From NCBI GenBank assembly GCA_039178805.1, contig JBCDFC010000224.1:1-8349 (forward strand): DNA of 8,349 nucleotides, given 5' to 3'. This DNA is from Thermohalobaculum sp039178805. GTDB lineage: Bacteria > Pseudomonadota > Alphaproteobacteria > Rhodobacterales > Rhodobacteraceae. The position numbers were made by a program, and so were the translations under genes. Of the stretch, positions 1-6,618 are shown piece after piece (the stretch's first letter is position 1; every line of letters starts with the position of its first letter). Below the pieces are notes generated by a model that saw only the letters and a program-made list of their open reading frames with translations, did no database searches and was not told where the DNA came from.

Positions 1-1072
1 CCTTGGTCTGGCCGACGAATTCCGGCTCGCGCAGGAAGACGCTGATCATGGCGGAGGCCGCGCCTGAGAGGTCCTCGCGCGCGATGTCCTTCGCCTTCTT
101 CACGCCGGTCAGTTCGCCATAGGCTCGGAGGGACTTGAGGAGGGCGGCCCAGAAGCCCTGCTCATGCGTCCCACCCTCAGGCGTGGGGATCGTGTTGCAG
201 TAGCTGGCGCAGGAGGGGTCGCGCGCAGGCGTCCAGACGACGGCCCATTCGACCGATCCGGGAGTGCCGGCGCCGTATTTCTCGGCAAAGTCGACGCGGC
301 CGGCGAAGGGGCGTTCGCCAAAGAAGGCGTCGCTGCCGAGCGTGGCGATCAGGAAGTCTTCGAGCCCGCCTGGGAAGTGAAAGCTGTCCTCGGCGGGCGT
401 GGCGTCCTGGATCAGCTCAGGTGCGCAGCGCCAGCGGATCTCGACACCGCGGAAGAGATACGCCTTGGAGCGCGCCATGCGATGCAGCCGCGCGGGGCGG
501 AAGGCGAGGTTGCCGAAGATCTCGGGGTCGGGCTTGAAGCTGACGGTGGTGCCGCGGCGGTTTGGGGCGGCGCCGATCTCTTCGAGCGGGCCGGTGGTGC
601 GGCCGCGGGCGAAGGATTGGGCGTAGAGGCGCTTGGTGCGTGCAACCTCGACCCGGCACCATTCCGAGAGCGCGTTGACCACCGAGACGCCGACCCCGTG
701 CAGGCCGCCCGAGGTCTGATACGCCTTGTCCGAGAATTTGCCGCCTGCATGCAGTGTGGTGAGGATCACTTCCAGTGCCGATTTCTTGGGGAAGCGCGGG
801 TGTGGGTCGACGGGAATGCCGCGGCCATTGTCGCTGACGATGACGCTGCCATCGGCTTCGAGCGCGATCTCGATCCGGCTGGCATGGCCTGCGACCGCCT
901 CGTCCATGGAGTTGTCGAGGACCTCGGCCACCAAGTGATGGAGCGCCCGCTCATCGGTGCCGCCGACATACATGCCGGGGCGTTTGCGGACGGGCTCAAG
1001 CCCTTCCAGCACCTCGATGGCGGAGGCGTCATAAGCTTCGACCGCGCGGTCGCTCGCGAAAAGATCGGACAT
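1..1072 (-). CDS. parE: DNA topoisomerase IV subunit B (ParE), N-terminal part, cut by window edge
   Basis: ParE is the ATPase subunit of topoisomerase IV, which with ParC unlinks daughter chromosomes after replication. I translated 357 codons from the ATG at 1072; the frame is open to the window edge, so the TOPRIM and C-terminal parts are missing. The GHKL ATPase domain shows VLDNSMDEA at residues 51-59, preceded by the expected catalytic base Glu50, with Asn54 as Mg ligand, DNGRGIP at 81-87, and the ATP-lid GGLHGVG at 122-128. The transducer domain has TPEGGTHEQGF near 297-307 and ends exactly at the GQTK motif (354-357), whose lysine contacts the ATP phosphate. The start MSDLFASDRA fits alphaproteobacterial ParE better than GyrB, as do YCNTIPTPEGG and the short spacing. 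GyrB is the alternative, but I consider it unlikely. The ribosome-binding site is weak (AGCAGG about 8 nt upstream). It stands apart from the genes upstream and looks like a housekeeping gene. Confidence 0.95.
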   Translation of the reverse strand, partial: MSDLFASDRAVEAYDASAIEVLEGLEPVRKRPGMYVGGTDERALHHLVAEVLDNSMDEAVAGHASRIEIALEADGSVIVSDNGRGIPVDPHPRFPKKSALEVILTTLHAGGKFSDKAYQTSGGLHGVGVSVVNALSEWCRVEVARTKRLYAQSFARGRTTGPLEEIGAAPNRRGTTVSFKPDPEIFGNLAFRPARLHRMARSKAYLFRGVEIRWRCAPELIQDATPAEDSFHFPGGLEDFLIATLGSDAFFGERPFAGRVDFAEKYGAGTPGSVEWAVVWTPARDPSCASYCNTIPTPEGGTHEQGFWAALLKSLRAYGELTGVKKAKDIAREDLSGAASAMISVFLREPEFVGQTK

Positions 1073-1102
1073 CGGTTTGCCTGCTCTTGGTGCTTTTTCA
1101 GC

Positions 1103-1131
1103 AATATATTGCGGTTTGCCAATCGGGGAAA
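1103..1131 (-). promoter_or_regulatory. Candidate parE promoter
   Basis: On the minus strand a TATATT box (1108-1103, five of six matches to TATAAT) lies 17 nt downstream of TTTCCC (1131-1126, only three of six matches to TTGACA). Transcription would start near 1096, giving a leader of about 24 nt before the parE ATG. The TATATT lies inside the perfect palindrome GCAATATATTGC (1101-1112). The -35 box is poor, so this is a tentative call. Confidence 0.3.
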
Positions 1132-1252
1132 CCGATATCCGCGCATCGTGGCGGTCTGAGGGCGTCGCTGGAGCGGAAGGAACCGGCGCCGCACCCGGTC
1201 ATGCGTCGGCCCGATCGAGGGATCGAGTATCTGGAGCGGGAGTTCGTGGCAT

Positions 1253-1281
1253 TGGATCGCCGGATCGAGCCCGGGAATCAC
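1253..1281 (-). repeat. Hairpin-forming intergenic element resembling a dispersed alphaproteobacterial repeat
   Basis: The minus strand reads GTGATTCCCGGGCTCGATCC followed by GGCGATCCA. It is an imperfect inverted repeat: GAT/ATC outer arms, CCGG inner arms and a short loop. Its wording resembles short palindromic intergenic elements that recur in many alphaproteobacterial genomes (of the type GTCATCCCGGGCTTGACCCGGGATCC). Only one copy is in this window, so repeat status rests on recollection of that family. It lies between the stop codon of the oxidoreductase gene and the parE promoter region and could serve as a transcription barrier, though no T-run follows. The rest of the 1073-1306 gap holds no convincing gene. 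Confidence 0.4.
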
Positions 1282-1306
1282 GGCGCCATGGCTCTTCGCT
1301 AGCCCA

Positions 1307-2662
1307 CTAGGCGTTGCGCGAGGGCAGGGAGCTGAGGGCGTCCAGTGCGCGGTAGAAGGTCATCATCGTGCCGACCCAGAGCGGGGTGAGACCCGGAAGC
1401 GGCAGGCGCGGGGGGCGGCCGCGCATCGGCAGCGGGATGTGGTCGTCGCGCCCCGTCATCAGCAGCTCGGCGGCCAGGCGGCCGCCGAGGCTCGCGAGGG
1501 CGACGCCGCTGCCATGCCAGCCGAGGGCGATGGCGACCTGTGCCTTGCGGTCGAGCCAGCCAATCGCGGGGGTCAGGCGCATGGTGGCAGCGATCGGACC
1601 GCGCCAGAAATGGGTGATCTCGGCTTCGGCGAAGCCTGGCAGCTCGCGCCGGATGCGTTCGGCGACGGCTGCGCGCATGCGCTTGGCGCCGGCGTCGGAG
1701 CCGCGGGTGTCGCCGCGGGCGCCGAGCAGGAACCGCCCATCCGGCAGAACTCGGAAGTAGCTCAAGAGGTTGCGCGTATCCGAGGCCGGACGTTCGCCGA
1801 GCCAGGGATGGCGGGCGCGTTCCTCCGCCGTCAGCGGGCGCGTCACGCCGATGTTCGAGATGACGGGGATCGCGAGCCCCGAGAGGCGTGGGTCGAGCTC
1901 GCCCGGCGTGAAGCCGTTGGTGGCGATGAGCAGCCTTTCCGCGCTGAGCGATCCTGTTGCAGTCTCAAGCCGGTGGCGCCTGCCCTCGCGCGACCAGCGG
2001 GTGACGCAGCTCCGCTCGAACACCGTGGCGCCGGCGCGTTCGGTGGCGCGCGCGAGGCTGCGGACATAGGCGAGTGGATGGATGCCGAAAGCGGGTTTCA
2101 CCATGACGCCGCCATGTCGGGCGATGTCGTCCTGGCCGCTGGGGGGCAGAGGCGCGTAGTGCTCCCGGTCCGCTTGGGCGAGGGTTGCGAGCTCGCGCGC
2201 ACGGCGTCCCGAGTGCGCGAGCAGGAGTTCGCCATCGCCCTGCATCCAGGCACCCAGCCCCTCGGCCAGGGCGAAAGCGCGGACCCATTCGATGGCTTCG
2301 GTCTGGGCGGCTTCGTAGGCCGCAACGCCCTCGGCGCCGTAGCGGCGAAGGAGCGTCGCGGTCGTGAGCTTGTCGCCGCCGGGACCGCAGATGCCACCAT
2401 TGCGACCGGAGGCGCCCCAGCCCACGGCGCCCGCGTCCAGCACCGTCGCCCCGACGCCCGCCTCCGCCAGGGTCTTGGCGGCGTTGAGGCCCGCGAAGCC
2501 CCCGCCGATGATCGCGACATCGGTCTCGCAGTCGCCTGTCAGCGCCTCGCGCGGCGGCTCGGGTGGGAGCGATGCCTCCCACCAACTGCCGACCGCGCGG
2601 GCCGTGTCGTAGAGCTCAGGGGCGAGGGGGCCCGAGGGTGGGAACGTGAGGGGGCGTGTCAC
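1307..2662 (-). CDS. FAD-dependent oxidoreductase, DAO family (PuuB-like)
   Basis: A 451-residue flavoprotein of the D-amino-acid oxidase superfamily, which oxidises the C-N bond of amines or amino acids, often releasing hydrogen peroxide. After a roughly 45-residue N-terminal lead with a paired Trp (SWWEA, 26-30), the Rossmann FAD motif IIGGGFAGLNAAK lies at 51-63. GWGASGRNGG at 81-90 is the FAD/substrate motif typical of the PuuB (gamma-glutamylputrescine oxidase) and related branch, here followed by Ile-Cys in place of the usual Gln. Near the C-terminus ALGWHGSGVALASLGGRLA corresponds to the FAD-contacting GxxGxGVA segment. The start is GTG at 2662; it overlaps the stop of the upstream gene as GTGA, and the purine-rich GCGGGGGAC lies just before it, so translational coupling is likely. 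The substrate cannot be read from the sequence. PuuB-like amine oxidation is a family guess; a demethylase or proline-dehydrogenase-like role is possible. Confidence 0.85.
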   Translation of the reverse strand: MTRPLTFPPSGPLAPELYDTARAVGSWWEASLPPEPPREALTGDCETDVAIIGGGFAGLNAAKTLAEAGVGATVLDAGAVGWGASGRNGGICGPGGDKLTTATLLRRYGAEGVAAYEAAQTEAIEWVRAFALAEGLGAWMQGDGELLLAHSGRRARELATLAQADREHYAPLPPSGQDDIARHGGVMVKPAFGIHPLAYVRSLARATERAGATVFERSCVTRWSREGRRHRLETATGSLSAERLLIATNGFTPGELDPRLSGLAIPVISNIGVTRPLTAEERARHPWLGERPASDTRNLLSYFRVLPDGRFLLGARGDTRGSDAGAKRMRAAVAERIRRELPGFAEAEITHFWRGPIAATMRLTPAIGWLDRKAQVAIALGWHGSGVALASLGGRLAAELLMTGRDDHIPLPMRGRPPRLPLPGLTPLWVGTMMTFYRALDALSSLPSRNA

Positions 2663-3894
2663 GTCCCCCGCTCGGTCTCGACCCGCGCGCCAGCTTCGAG
2701 CGTCCTGTGCACCGGGCAGCGATCGGCAATCTCCATGAGGCGTGCCTCCTGGGTGGCGTCGAGGCCTCCGAAGAGGCTGACCCTACGACGAAACACGTCG
2801 ATTTTCTGCGGGCTCTCCTCGCAACCTTCGCAGTCCGTCACGTGTTCCTTGTCGTGGGTTACATCGACCGAGACATGGGTGAGTGCTAGGCCCTTGCGCC
2901 GGGCGTACATGCGGATCGTCATCGAGGTACAGGCGGCGAGGGCGGCCGAGAGGAACTGGTAGGGTGTCGGCCCCTGGCCCGTCCCGCCGAGGCGCTTCGG
3001 CTCGTCCGCAAGCATGCGATGCCCACCAAGTGCGAGGTTCTGCAGGAAACCGTCGGGGCTCGCCTCGGTCGAGCGCGTGATGCCTTCCGGAACCGCCGGG
3101 TCTTCCGGACCGTCTTCCGCCGTGCGTTCGGGAAAGCGGCCGGCGAAGCGCGCGGCCCAAGTGGCGATAACATCGGCTGCGTATTCCGCATCGGCCGAAC
3201 GGGTGAGCAGATGGTCCGCATCGTCCAGGCTCACGAAGCTCTTCGGATGTTTCGCGCCCTTGAAGATCTCGGCCGCGTTCTCGATGCCGACTTGCGCGTC
3301 GAGGGGCGCGTGGAGGACCATGAGGGCGGCGCGCAGGCGCCCGAGCGTGCCGTTGAGCCGGGCCTGCTCGACATCCTGCACGAAGCTGTCCGCGACGCTG
3401 AACTTTCGCCCGCCGAGCGAGACCTCCGCCGCGCCCTCGGCCCGGATGCGTTCGAGGTCCGCGCCAAAATTGTGCAGCACATGGGCGGGCTCCGCCGGTG
3501 CGCCGATGGTGGCGACGGCGCGCACGCTTTCGATCAAGGGCGCCGCGGCGAGGACGGCTGCACCGCCGAGCGAGTGACCGATCAGGATCTCGGGCCCCAT
3601 GTCGAGGCCCGCCATATGCCGGGCTGCGGCCACGAGATCGGCGACGTTCGCGCTGAAGCCCGTGTTCCCGAACTCCCCTTCGCTGTGCCCGAGGCCAGTG
3701 AAGTCGAAACGGAGCGTGGCGATGCCTCGTTCGGTCAGGCGTTGGGCGATGCGGCGTGCGGCGGCGATGTCCTTGCCGCAGGTGAAGCAGTGGGCGAAGA
3801 GCGCATGGGCGCGCACGGGGCCATCGGGCAAGTCGAGGCGGGCGGCGAGCGCTAACCCTTCGGCATTCTCAAAGCTGAACTTTTCTTGGCGCAT
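2659..3894 (-). CDS. Bifunctional alpha/beta hydrolase-OsmC family protein
   Basis: A 411-residue natural fusion. Residues 1 to about 255 form an alpha/beta hydrolase: the nucleophile elbow GHSLGG at 106-111 gives Ser108, with probable Asp199 (APLDAQV) and His228 (DDADHLL) completing the triad. After a charged Pro/Glu linker (about 255-275), residues 276-411 form an OsmC/Ohr-type domain with the peroxidatic Cys322 in LAACTSMTIRMYA and the partner Cys393 in ADRCPVHRTL. OsmC proteins reduce organic peroxides with a reactive cysteine pair; the hydrolase substrate is unknown. Two further CxxC pairs (36/39 and 355/358) are present. I chose the ATG at 3894 because AGGGAGG lies 7 nt upstream and the protein then begins MRQEKFSFENAEG, the usual family start; an in-frame start 66 nt further upstream adds residues that look non-coding. 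The 4-nt overlap with the oxidoreductase gene implies one operon. The product is probably cytoplasmic, since no signal peptide is seen. Confidence 0.9.
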   Translation of the reverse strand: MRQEKFSFENAEGLALAARLDLPDGPVRAHALFAHCFTCGKDIAAARRIAQRLTERGIATLRFDFTGLGHSEGEFGNTGFSANVADLVAAARHMAGLDMGPEILIGHSLGGAAVLAAAPLIESVRAVATIGAPAEPAHVLHNFGADLERIRAEGAAEVSLGGRKFSVADSFVQDVEQARLNGTLGRLRAALMVLHAPLDAQVGIENAAEIFKGAKHPKSFVSLDDADHLLTRSADAEYAADVIATWAARFAGRFPERTAEDGPEDPAVPEGITRSTEASPDGFLQNLALGGHRMLADEPKRLGGTGQGPTPYQFLSAALAACTSMTIRMYARRKGLALTHVSVDVTHDKEHVTDCEGCEESPQKIDVFRRRVSLFGGLDATQEARLMEIADRCPVHRTLEAGARVETERGT

Positions 3895-3901
3895 GGCTGT
3901 C

Positions 3902-3908
3902 CCTCCCT
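3902..3908 (-). promoter_or_regulatory. Shine-Dalgarno site that sets the hydrolase-OsmC start
   Basis: AGGGAGG on the minus strand sits 7 nt before the ATG at 3894. It is a strong match to the 16S rRNA 3' end and decides between this ATG and a longer in-frame version starting at 3960. Confidence 0.75.
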
Positions 3909-3969
3909 GAGACTTGCTTGTCCGCAGAGTGAGGGGCTGGGTTTGGCGCCGCAAGGGCATCGGCTGGCC

Positions 3970-4059
3970 GCCGGGCGGCGATGTGCACGATCTCTTGAGG
4001 CGACGTCTCGCGAGCGCGGGGGCACGGCCAGTCGGACGCCGCTGTCATGGCCGCCCGGC
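3970..4059 (-). repeat. Long-range 10-bp inverted repeat after the LacI-type gene
   Basis: GCCGGGCGGC (3970-3979) and its exact reverse complement (4050-4059) flank about 70 nt. The upper arm abuts the TGA of the regulator gene (4062-4060). The lower arm also forms a small local hairpin, GCCGC-CGG-GCGGC (3967-3979). No T-run follows, so a terminator role is uncertain, and in DNA this GC-rich a 10-bp match may be chance. The rest of the 165-bp gap 3895-4059 contains no gene and no promoter I would defend. Confidence 0.25.
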
Positions 4060-5103
4060 TCAGGCGGTTGCTGCCCGGTCGATGACGTTCTCCTTCAGCA
4101 GGATCTCGATCCGGATGTCTTCCTGCGATGCAAGGGGAGGGCGTCCGTCGCATTGGCTTTTGAGAAGGCGCACGGCGCTCCGCACCACATGGCCTGGGTT
4201 CTGTGTGATGAGGGCGTCGATCGTGTCGTTCGCGAGGAGCGAGAGCGTCAGCCGGGTGCGCTCATGGGCGACGATGACTTGCTTCGCGGGCTCTCCGAAC
4301 CGGCAAACGGCGTCGAGCGGGACGACGGCGTCCGAGCTCATGACATAGACCCCGACGATGCCGGGGAAGTTGTCGTAGCTGTTGCGGATGATCTCGTCGG
4401 CGCGCGCCGCGTCGCCATGGGTCTCCAAGGTCGGCAGGGCCGTGAGCCCCGGGAACCGGGCGGCGAGGGTTCGGTCGAAGCCGAGCCTGCGTTGGGCGCT
4501 GTCGAAGGCGTTCATGGACTCCGCCACGATCAGAACCCTGCCCGAGTTTCGACGGCAGAACCCCCCGAGCAGGCGGGCGGCCGTGGCTCCCGCCGCTTGG
4601 TTGTCGATACCGACGAACTCAGCTTCTCGTTTGCCCGGCCGGCCCGAGAGAAAGCGCACGACCCGGACGCCGCGCTCGATCAGGCGTTGGATGGCGTCGC
4701 GGACCTGCGGGCTCTCAGGCGCCATGATCGCGATGCCGTCGAGTTCCTCGGTCGAGAGTGCTGCGAGCGTCTCGACGACGCGATGGGGATCGCGCTCCAG
4801 CACATGCCGGCAAGAGATCTCGATCCCGTCTGCTCGCACCGCCGACTTCAGATCGTCGATCTGCGCGATGAGTGTCTCGAGAAACGCGTTGCGGCTTTGG
4901 GGTAGGAGGAAGGCAAATCTGTAGATGCGCCGCTTTGCGAGGTTCGCCGCCGACAAATTTCGAACGAAACCAAGCTCTTCAATCGCTTTGTTAACTGCCC
5001 TGATCGTCTTGTTATGGACGCCCGCGCGCCCGTTGAGCACGCGGTCCACGGTCGCCCGACTGACCCCGGCATGCTTTGCAAGATCTTTCGTGGTCGGGCG
5101 CAT
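4060..5103 (-). CDS. LacI-family transcriptional regulator, probable repressor of the adjacent sugar transporter
   Basis: A 347-residue LacI/GalR-type regulator. Residues 1-46 form the N-terminal helix-turn-helix: MRPTTKDLAKHAGVS leads into the recognition helix SRATVDRVLNGRAGV (15-29). The hinge helix SAANLAKRR (51-59) carries Leu55, the residue that in LacI-type proteins inserts at the central CpG of the operator. Residues 60-345 form a periplasmic-binding-protein-like effector domain, with FVGIDNQAAGATAARLLG at 163-180 and ITQNPGHVVRSAVRLL at 299-314. I chose the ATG at 5103 because the canonical LacI N-terminus starts there; an in-frame TTG at 5178 would add 25 unlikely residues and reach to the edge of the operator. 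AAGGA lies about 12 nt upstream, with AGGA directly against the ATG. It is divergent from the CUT1 transporter, with twin palindromes between them, which points to control of that operon and possibly autoregulation. The ligand is probably a sugar or polyol but is not readable. Confidence 0.93.
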   Translation of the reverse strand: MRPTTKDLAKHAGVSRATVDRVLNGRAGVHNKTIRAVNKAIEELGFVRNLSAANLAKRRIYRFAFLLPQSRNAFLETLIAQIDDLKSAVRADGIEISCRHVLERDPHRVVETLAALSTEELDGIAIMAPESPQVRDAIQRLIERGVRVVRFLSGRPGKREAEFVGIDNQAAGATAARLLGGFCRRNSGRVLIVAESMNAFDSAQRRLGFDRTLAARFPGLTALPTLETHGDAARADEIIRNSYDNFPGIVGVYVMSSDAVVPLDAVCRFGEPAKQVIVAHERTRLTLSLLANDTIDALITQNPGHVVRSAVRLLKSQCDGRPPLASQEDIRIEILLKENVIDRAATA

Positions 5104-5180
5104 TCCTAAGAGATTTCCTTGGTCGCGTATGTCGCTGGGTGCCTTTGTTTCCCCTGTCGCGCTTATGAATGCAATCAAAT

Positions 5181-5196
5181 TGAGGCACGTGCCTCA
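5181..5196. promoter_or_regulatory. Probable LacI-type operator, copy 1
   Basis: TGAGGCACGTGCCTCA is a perfect 16-bp palindrome with a central CpG, the format expected for LacI-family operators. Three A/T bases on each side (AAA left, TTT right), after one unmatched base, extend the symmetry. It lies 78 bp upstream of the regulator ATG and 94 bp upstream of the binding-protein ATG, between the divergent genes. Confidence 0.85.
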
Positions 5197-5204
5197 TTTT
5201 TTAC

Positions 5205-5234
5205 TTGAAATGAGGCACGTGCCTCACGTACCAG
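5205..5234 (+). promoter_or_regulatory. Candidate promoter of the transporter operon
   Basis: TTGAAA (5205-5210, five of six matches to TTGACA) is followed 18 nt later by TACCAG (5229-5234, three of six matches to TATAAT). The second operator fills the spacer almost exactly, so a bound repressor would block RNA polymerase. The -10 box is weak. A start near 5241 would leave a leader of about 50 nt. I found no equally good promoter for the regulator on the other strand. Confidence 0.35.
5211..5226. promoter_or_regulatory. Probable LacI-type operator, copy 2
   Basis: An identical second copy of the perfect palindrome TGAGGCACGTGCCTCA, its centre 30 bp from that of copy 1, about three helical turns, so both sites face the same side of the DNA. 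It sits directly after a TTGAAA -35-like hexamer and 63 bp before the binding-protein ATG. Confidence 0.85.
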
Positions 5235-5273
5235 TTTCAGAAAGACGAGTCGCGGCGGGATGTCGCGCGAACC

Positions 5274-5282
5274 AGGGAGGAG
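5274..5282 (+). promoter_or_regulatory. Strong Shine-Dalgarno site for the binding-protein gene
   Basis: AGGGAGGAG lies 7 nt before the ATG at 5290. It favours that start over an in-frame ATG at 5260, which lacks a properly spaced site and would put charged residues ahead of the signal peptide. Confidence 0.85.
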
Positions 5283-5289
5283 CCTCACC

Positions 5290-6615
5290 ATGAAGACCCA
5301 TCTCAAAATGTCGGTGGCGTCGCTGGCGCTGGCGACGGCATCGCTATCGGGCGGTGCTGCGCAATCCGCGGATCTGACGCTGTGCTGGGCCGCTTGGGAT
5401 CCGGCGAATGCGCTCGTCGAGTTGTCGAAGGAGTTCGAGGCCGAGTCGGGCCACACGATGAGCTTTGAGTTCGTGCCCTGGCCGAATTTTGCCGACCGGA
5501 TGCTGAACGAGCTGAATTCGGGCGGTAAGCTGTGCGATCTGATGATCGGCGACAGCCAGTGGATCGGCGGCGCCGCGGAGAGCGGGCACTACGTGAAGCT
5601 GAACGATTTCTTCGAGCAGGAGGGGATCGACATGTCCGATTTCATCCCTGCGACGGTGACGGGCTATGCGGAGTGGCCGAAGGGGACGCCGAACTACTGG
5701 GCGCTGCCGGCCTTCGGCGATGTGGTGGGCTGGACCTATCGCAAGGACTGGTTCGAGCGGCCAGAGCTGCGGGAAGAGTTCAAGGCCAAATACGGCCGCG
5801 ATCTGGACGTGCCGAAAACGCTCGACGAGCTGAAGGACATCGCCCAGTTCTTCCAGGGCCGGGAGATCGACGGGACCACGGTCTATGGTGCTGCGATCTA
5901 TACCGAGCGTGGGTCCGAAGGCATCACGATGGGTGTCACCAACGCGCTCTACAACTATGGCTTTGAGTACGGGGACCCGGCGAGCCCCTATGAGCTGGAC
6001 GGTTTCGTCAATTCGCCGGGGGCGGTCGCGGGCCTCGAATTTTACAAGGAGCTCTACGACACCGCGACGCCGCCGGGCTCCTCCAACTGGTACATGGGGG
6101 AGAATATCGACGCCTATAAGTCGGGTCAGGTCGCGCTGCAGATGAACTTCGCCTTTATCTGGCCGGGCGTCGAGGCGGATCCGAATGTTGGTGGTGGCAA
6201 GTCTGGCTACTTCCCGAATCCAGCCGGCCCCGGTGGCCATTTCGCGCAGCTCGGCGGGCAGGGCATCTCGGTCGTCTCCTACTCCGACAAGCAGGACGCA
6301 GCGCTTGAGTACATCAAGTGGTTCGCGCAGCCTTCGGTGCAGAAGAAGTGGTGGGAGGCCGGCGGTTACTCGGCCCTGCGCGCGGTCGTGGAGGATCCCG
6401 GCTTCGCGACATCGCAGCCCTATGCGCAGACCTTCCTCGACTCGATGGCCATCGTGAAGGACTTCTGGGCCGAGCCCGCCTATGCGGATCTCCTGCTCTC
6501 GATGCAGGACCGCGTCCATAACTACGTCATCGCCGGCGACGGCACCGCCCAGGAAGCGCTGGACGGGTTGGTCGAAGACTGGACCGAAGTCTTCGAAGAC
6601 GAAGGCAAGCTCTAA
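5290..6615 (+). CDS. Extracellular solute-binding protein of a CUT1 carbohydrate ABC transporter
   Basis: A 441-residue family 1 solute-binding protein (MalE/UgpB-like) that would capture a sugar, glycoside or polyol in the periplasm and deliver it to the permeases encoded next. Residues 1 to about 27 are a signal peptide: Lys at 2 and 6, a hydrophobic core (SVASLALATASLSGG) and a likely signal peptidase I site around AAQSA-DLT. There is no lipobox cysteine. The mature part begins with a beta strand (DLTLCWAAW, 28-36), then an aromatic-rich family pattern: GDSQWIGGAAESGHYVKLND (87-106), WALPAFGDVVGWTYRKDWF (137-155) and the hinge-side AYKSGQVALQMNF (275-287). Its length is typical. The only two cysteines, 32 and 82, could form a periplasmic disulfide. 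It is the first gene of the operon and has the strongest ribosome-binding site; it is separated from the permease by 151 bp with stem-loops, a usual arrangement for over-producing the binding protein. The ligand is unknown. Confidence 0.93.
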   Translation: MKTHLKMSVASLALATASLSGGAAQSADLTLCWAAWDPANALVELSKEFEAESGHTMSFEFVPWPNFADRMLNELNSGGKLCDLMIGDSQWIGGAAESGHYVKLNDFFEQEGIDMSDFIPATVTGYAEWPKGTPNYWALPAFGDVVGWTYRKDWFERPELREEFKAKYGRDLDVPKTLDELKDIAQFFQGREIDGTTVYGAAIYTERGSEGITMGVTNALYNYGFEYGDPASPYELDGFVNSPGAVAGLEFYKELYDTATPPGSSNWYMGENIDAYKSGQVALQMNFAFIWPGVEADPNVGGGKSGYFPNPAGPGGHFAQLGGQGISVVSYSDKQDAALEYIKWFAQPSVQKKWWEAGGYSALRAVVEDPGFATSQPYAQTFLDSMAIVKDFWAEPAYADLLLSMQDRVHNYVIAGDGTAQEALDGLVEDWTEVFEDEGKL

Positions 6616-6618
6616 CGA

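Noticed and set aside
164..1159. Long plus-strand open frame over the parE region
   Set aside because: It lies opposite a clear ParE coding frame with intact ATPase motifs. Its translation is low-complexity Ala/Gly/Arg and matches no family I recognise.
1073..1306. Small gene in the gap between the oxidoreductase and parE
   Set aside because: Frames on both strands are short, run into neighbouring genes and have no supported start. Features seen there are a promoter candidate and a palindromic element only.
2736..2748. TGAGGCGTGCCTC inside the OsmC coding region as a third operator
   Set aside because: The half-sites match the twin operators, but the centre is 2 bp shorter, which would break LacI-type spacing, and the site is deep within a gene. 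Probably chance.
1439..2962. 507-codon plus-strand open frame opposite the oxidoreductase and OsmC region
   Set aside because: It is an antisense shadow caused by high GC; it crosses the boundary of two well-supported genes and has no recognisable domain.
3895..3960. 22-residue N-terminal extension of the hydrolase-OsmC protein
   Set aside because: AGGGAGG at 7 nt spacing marks the ATG at 3894, and the family normally begins there.
5104..5178. N-terminal extension of the LacI-type regulator from a TTG at 5178
   Set aside because: The extra 25 residues are unlike any LacI N-terminus, and the start would lie 3 bp from the operator with no usable ribosome-binding site.
5260..5289. Upstream ATG as the start of the binding protein
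   Set aside because: It has no properly spaced Shine-Dalgarno site and would place a charged decapeptide ahead of the signal peptide; the ATG at 5290 has an excellent site.
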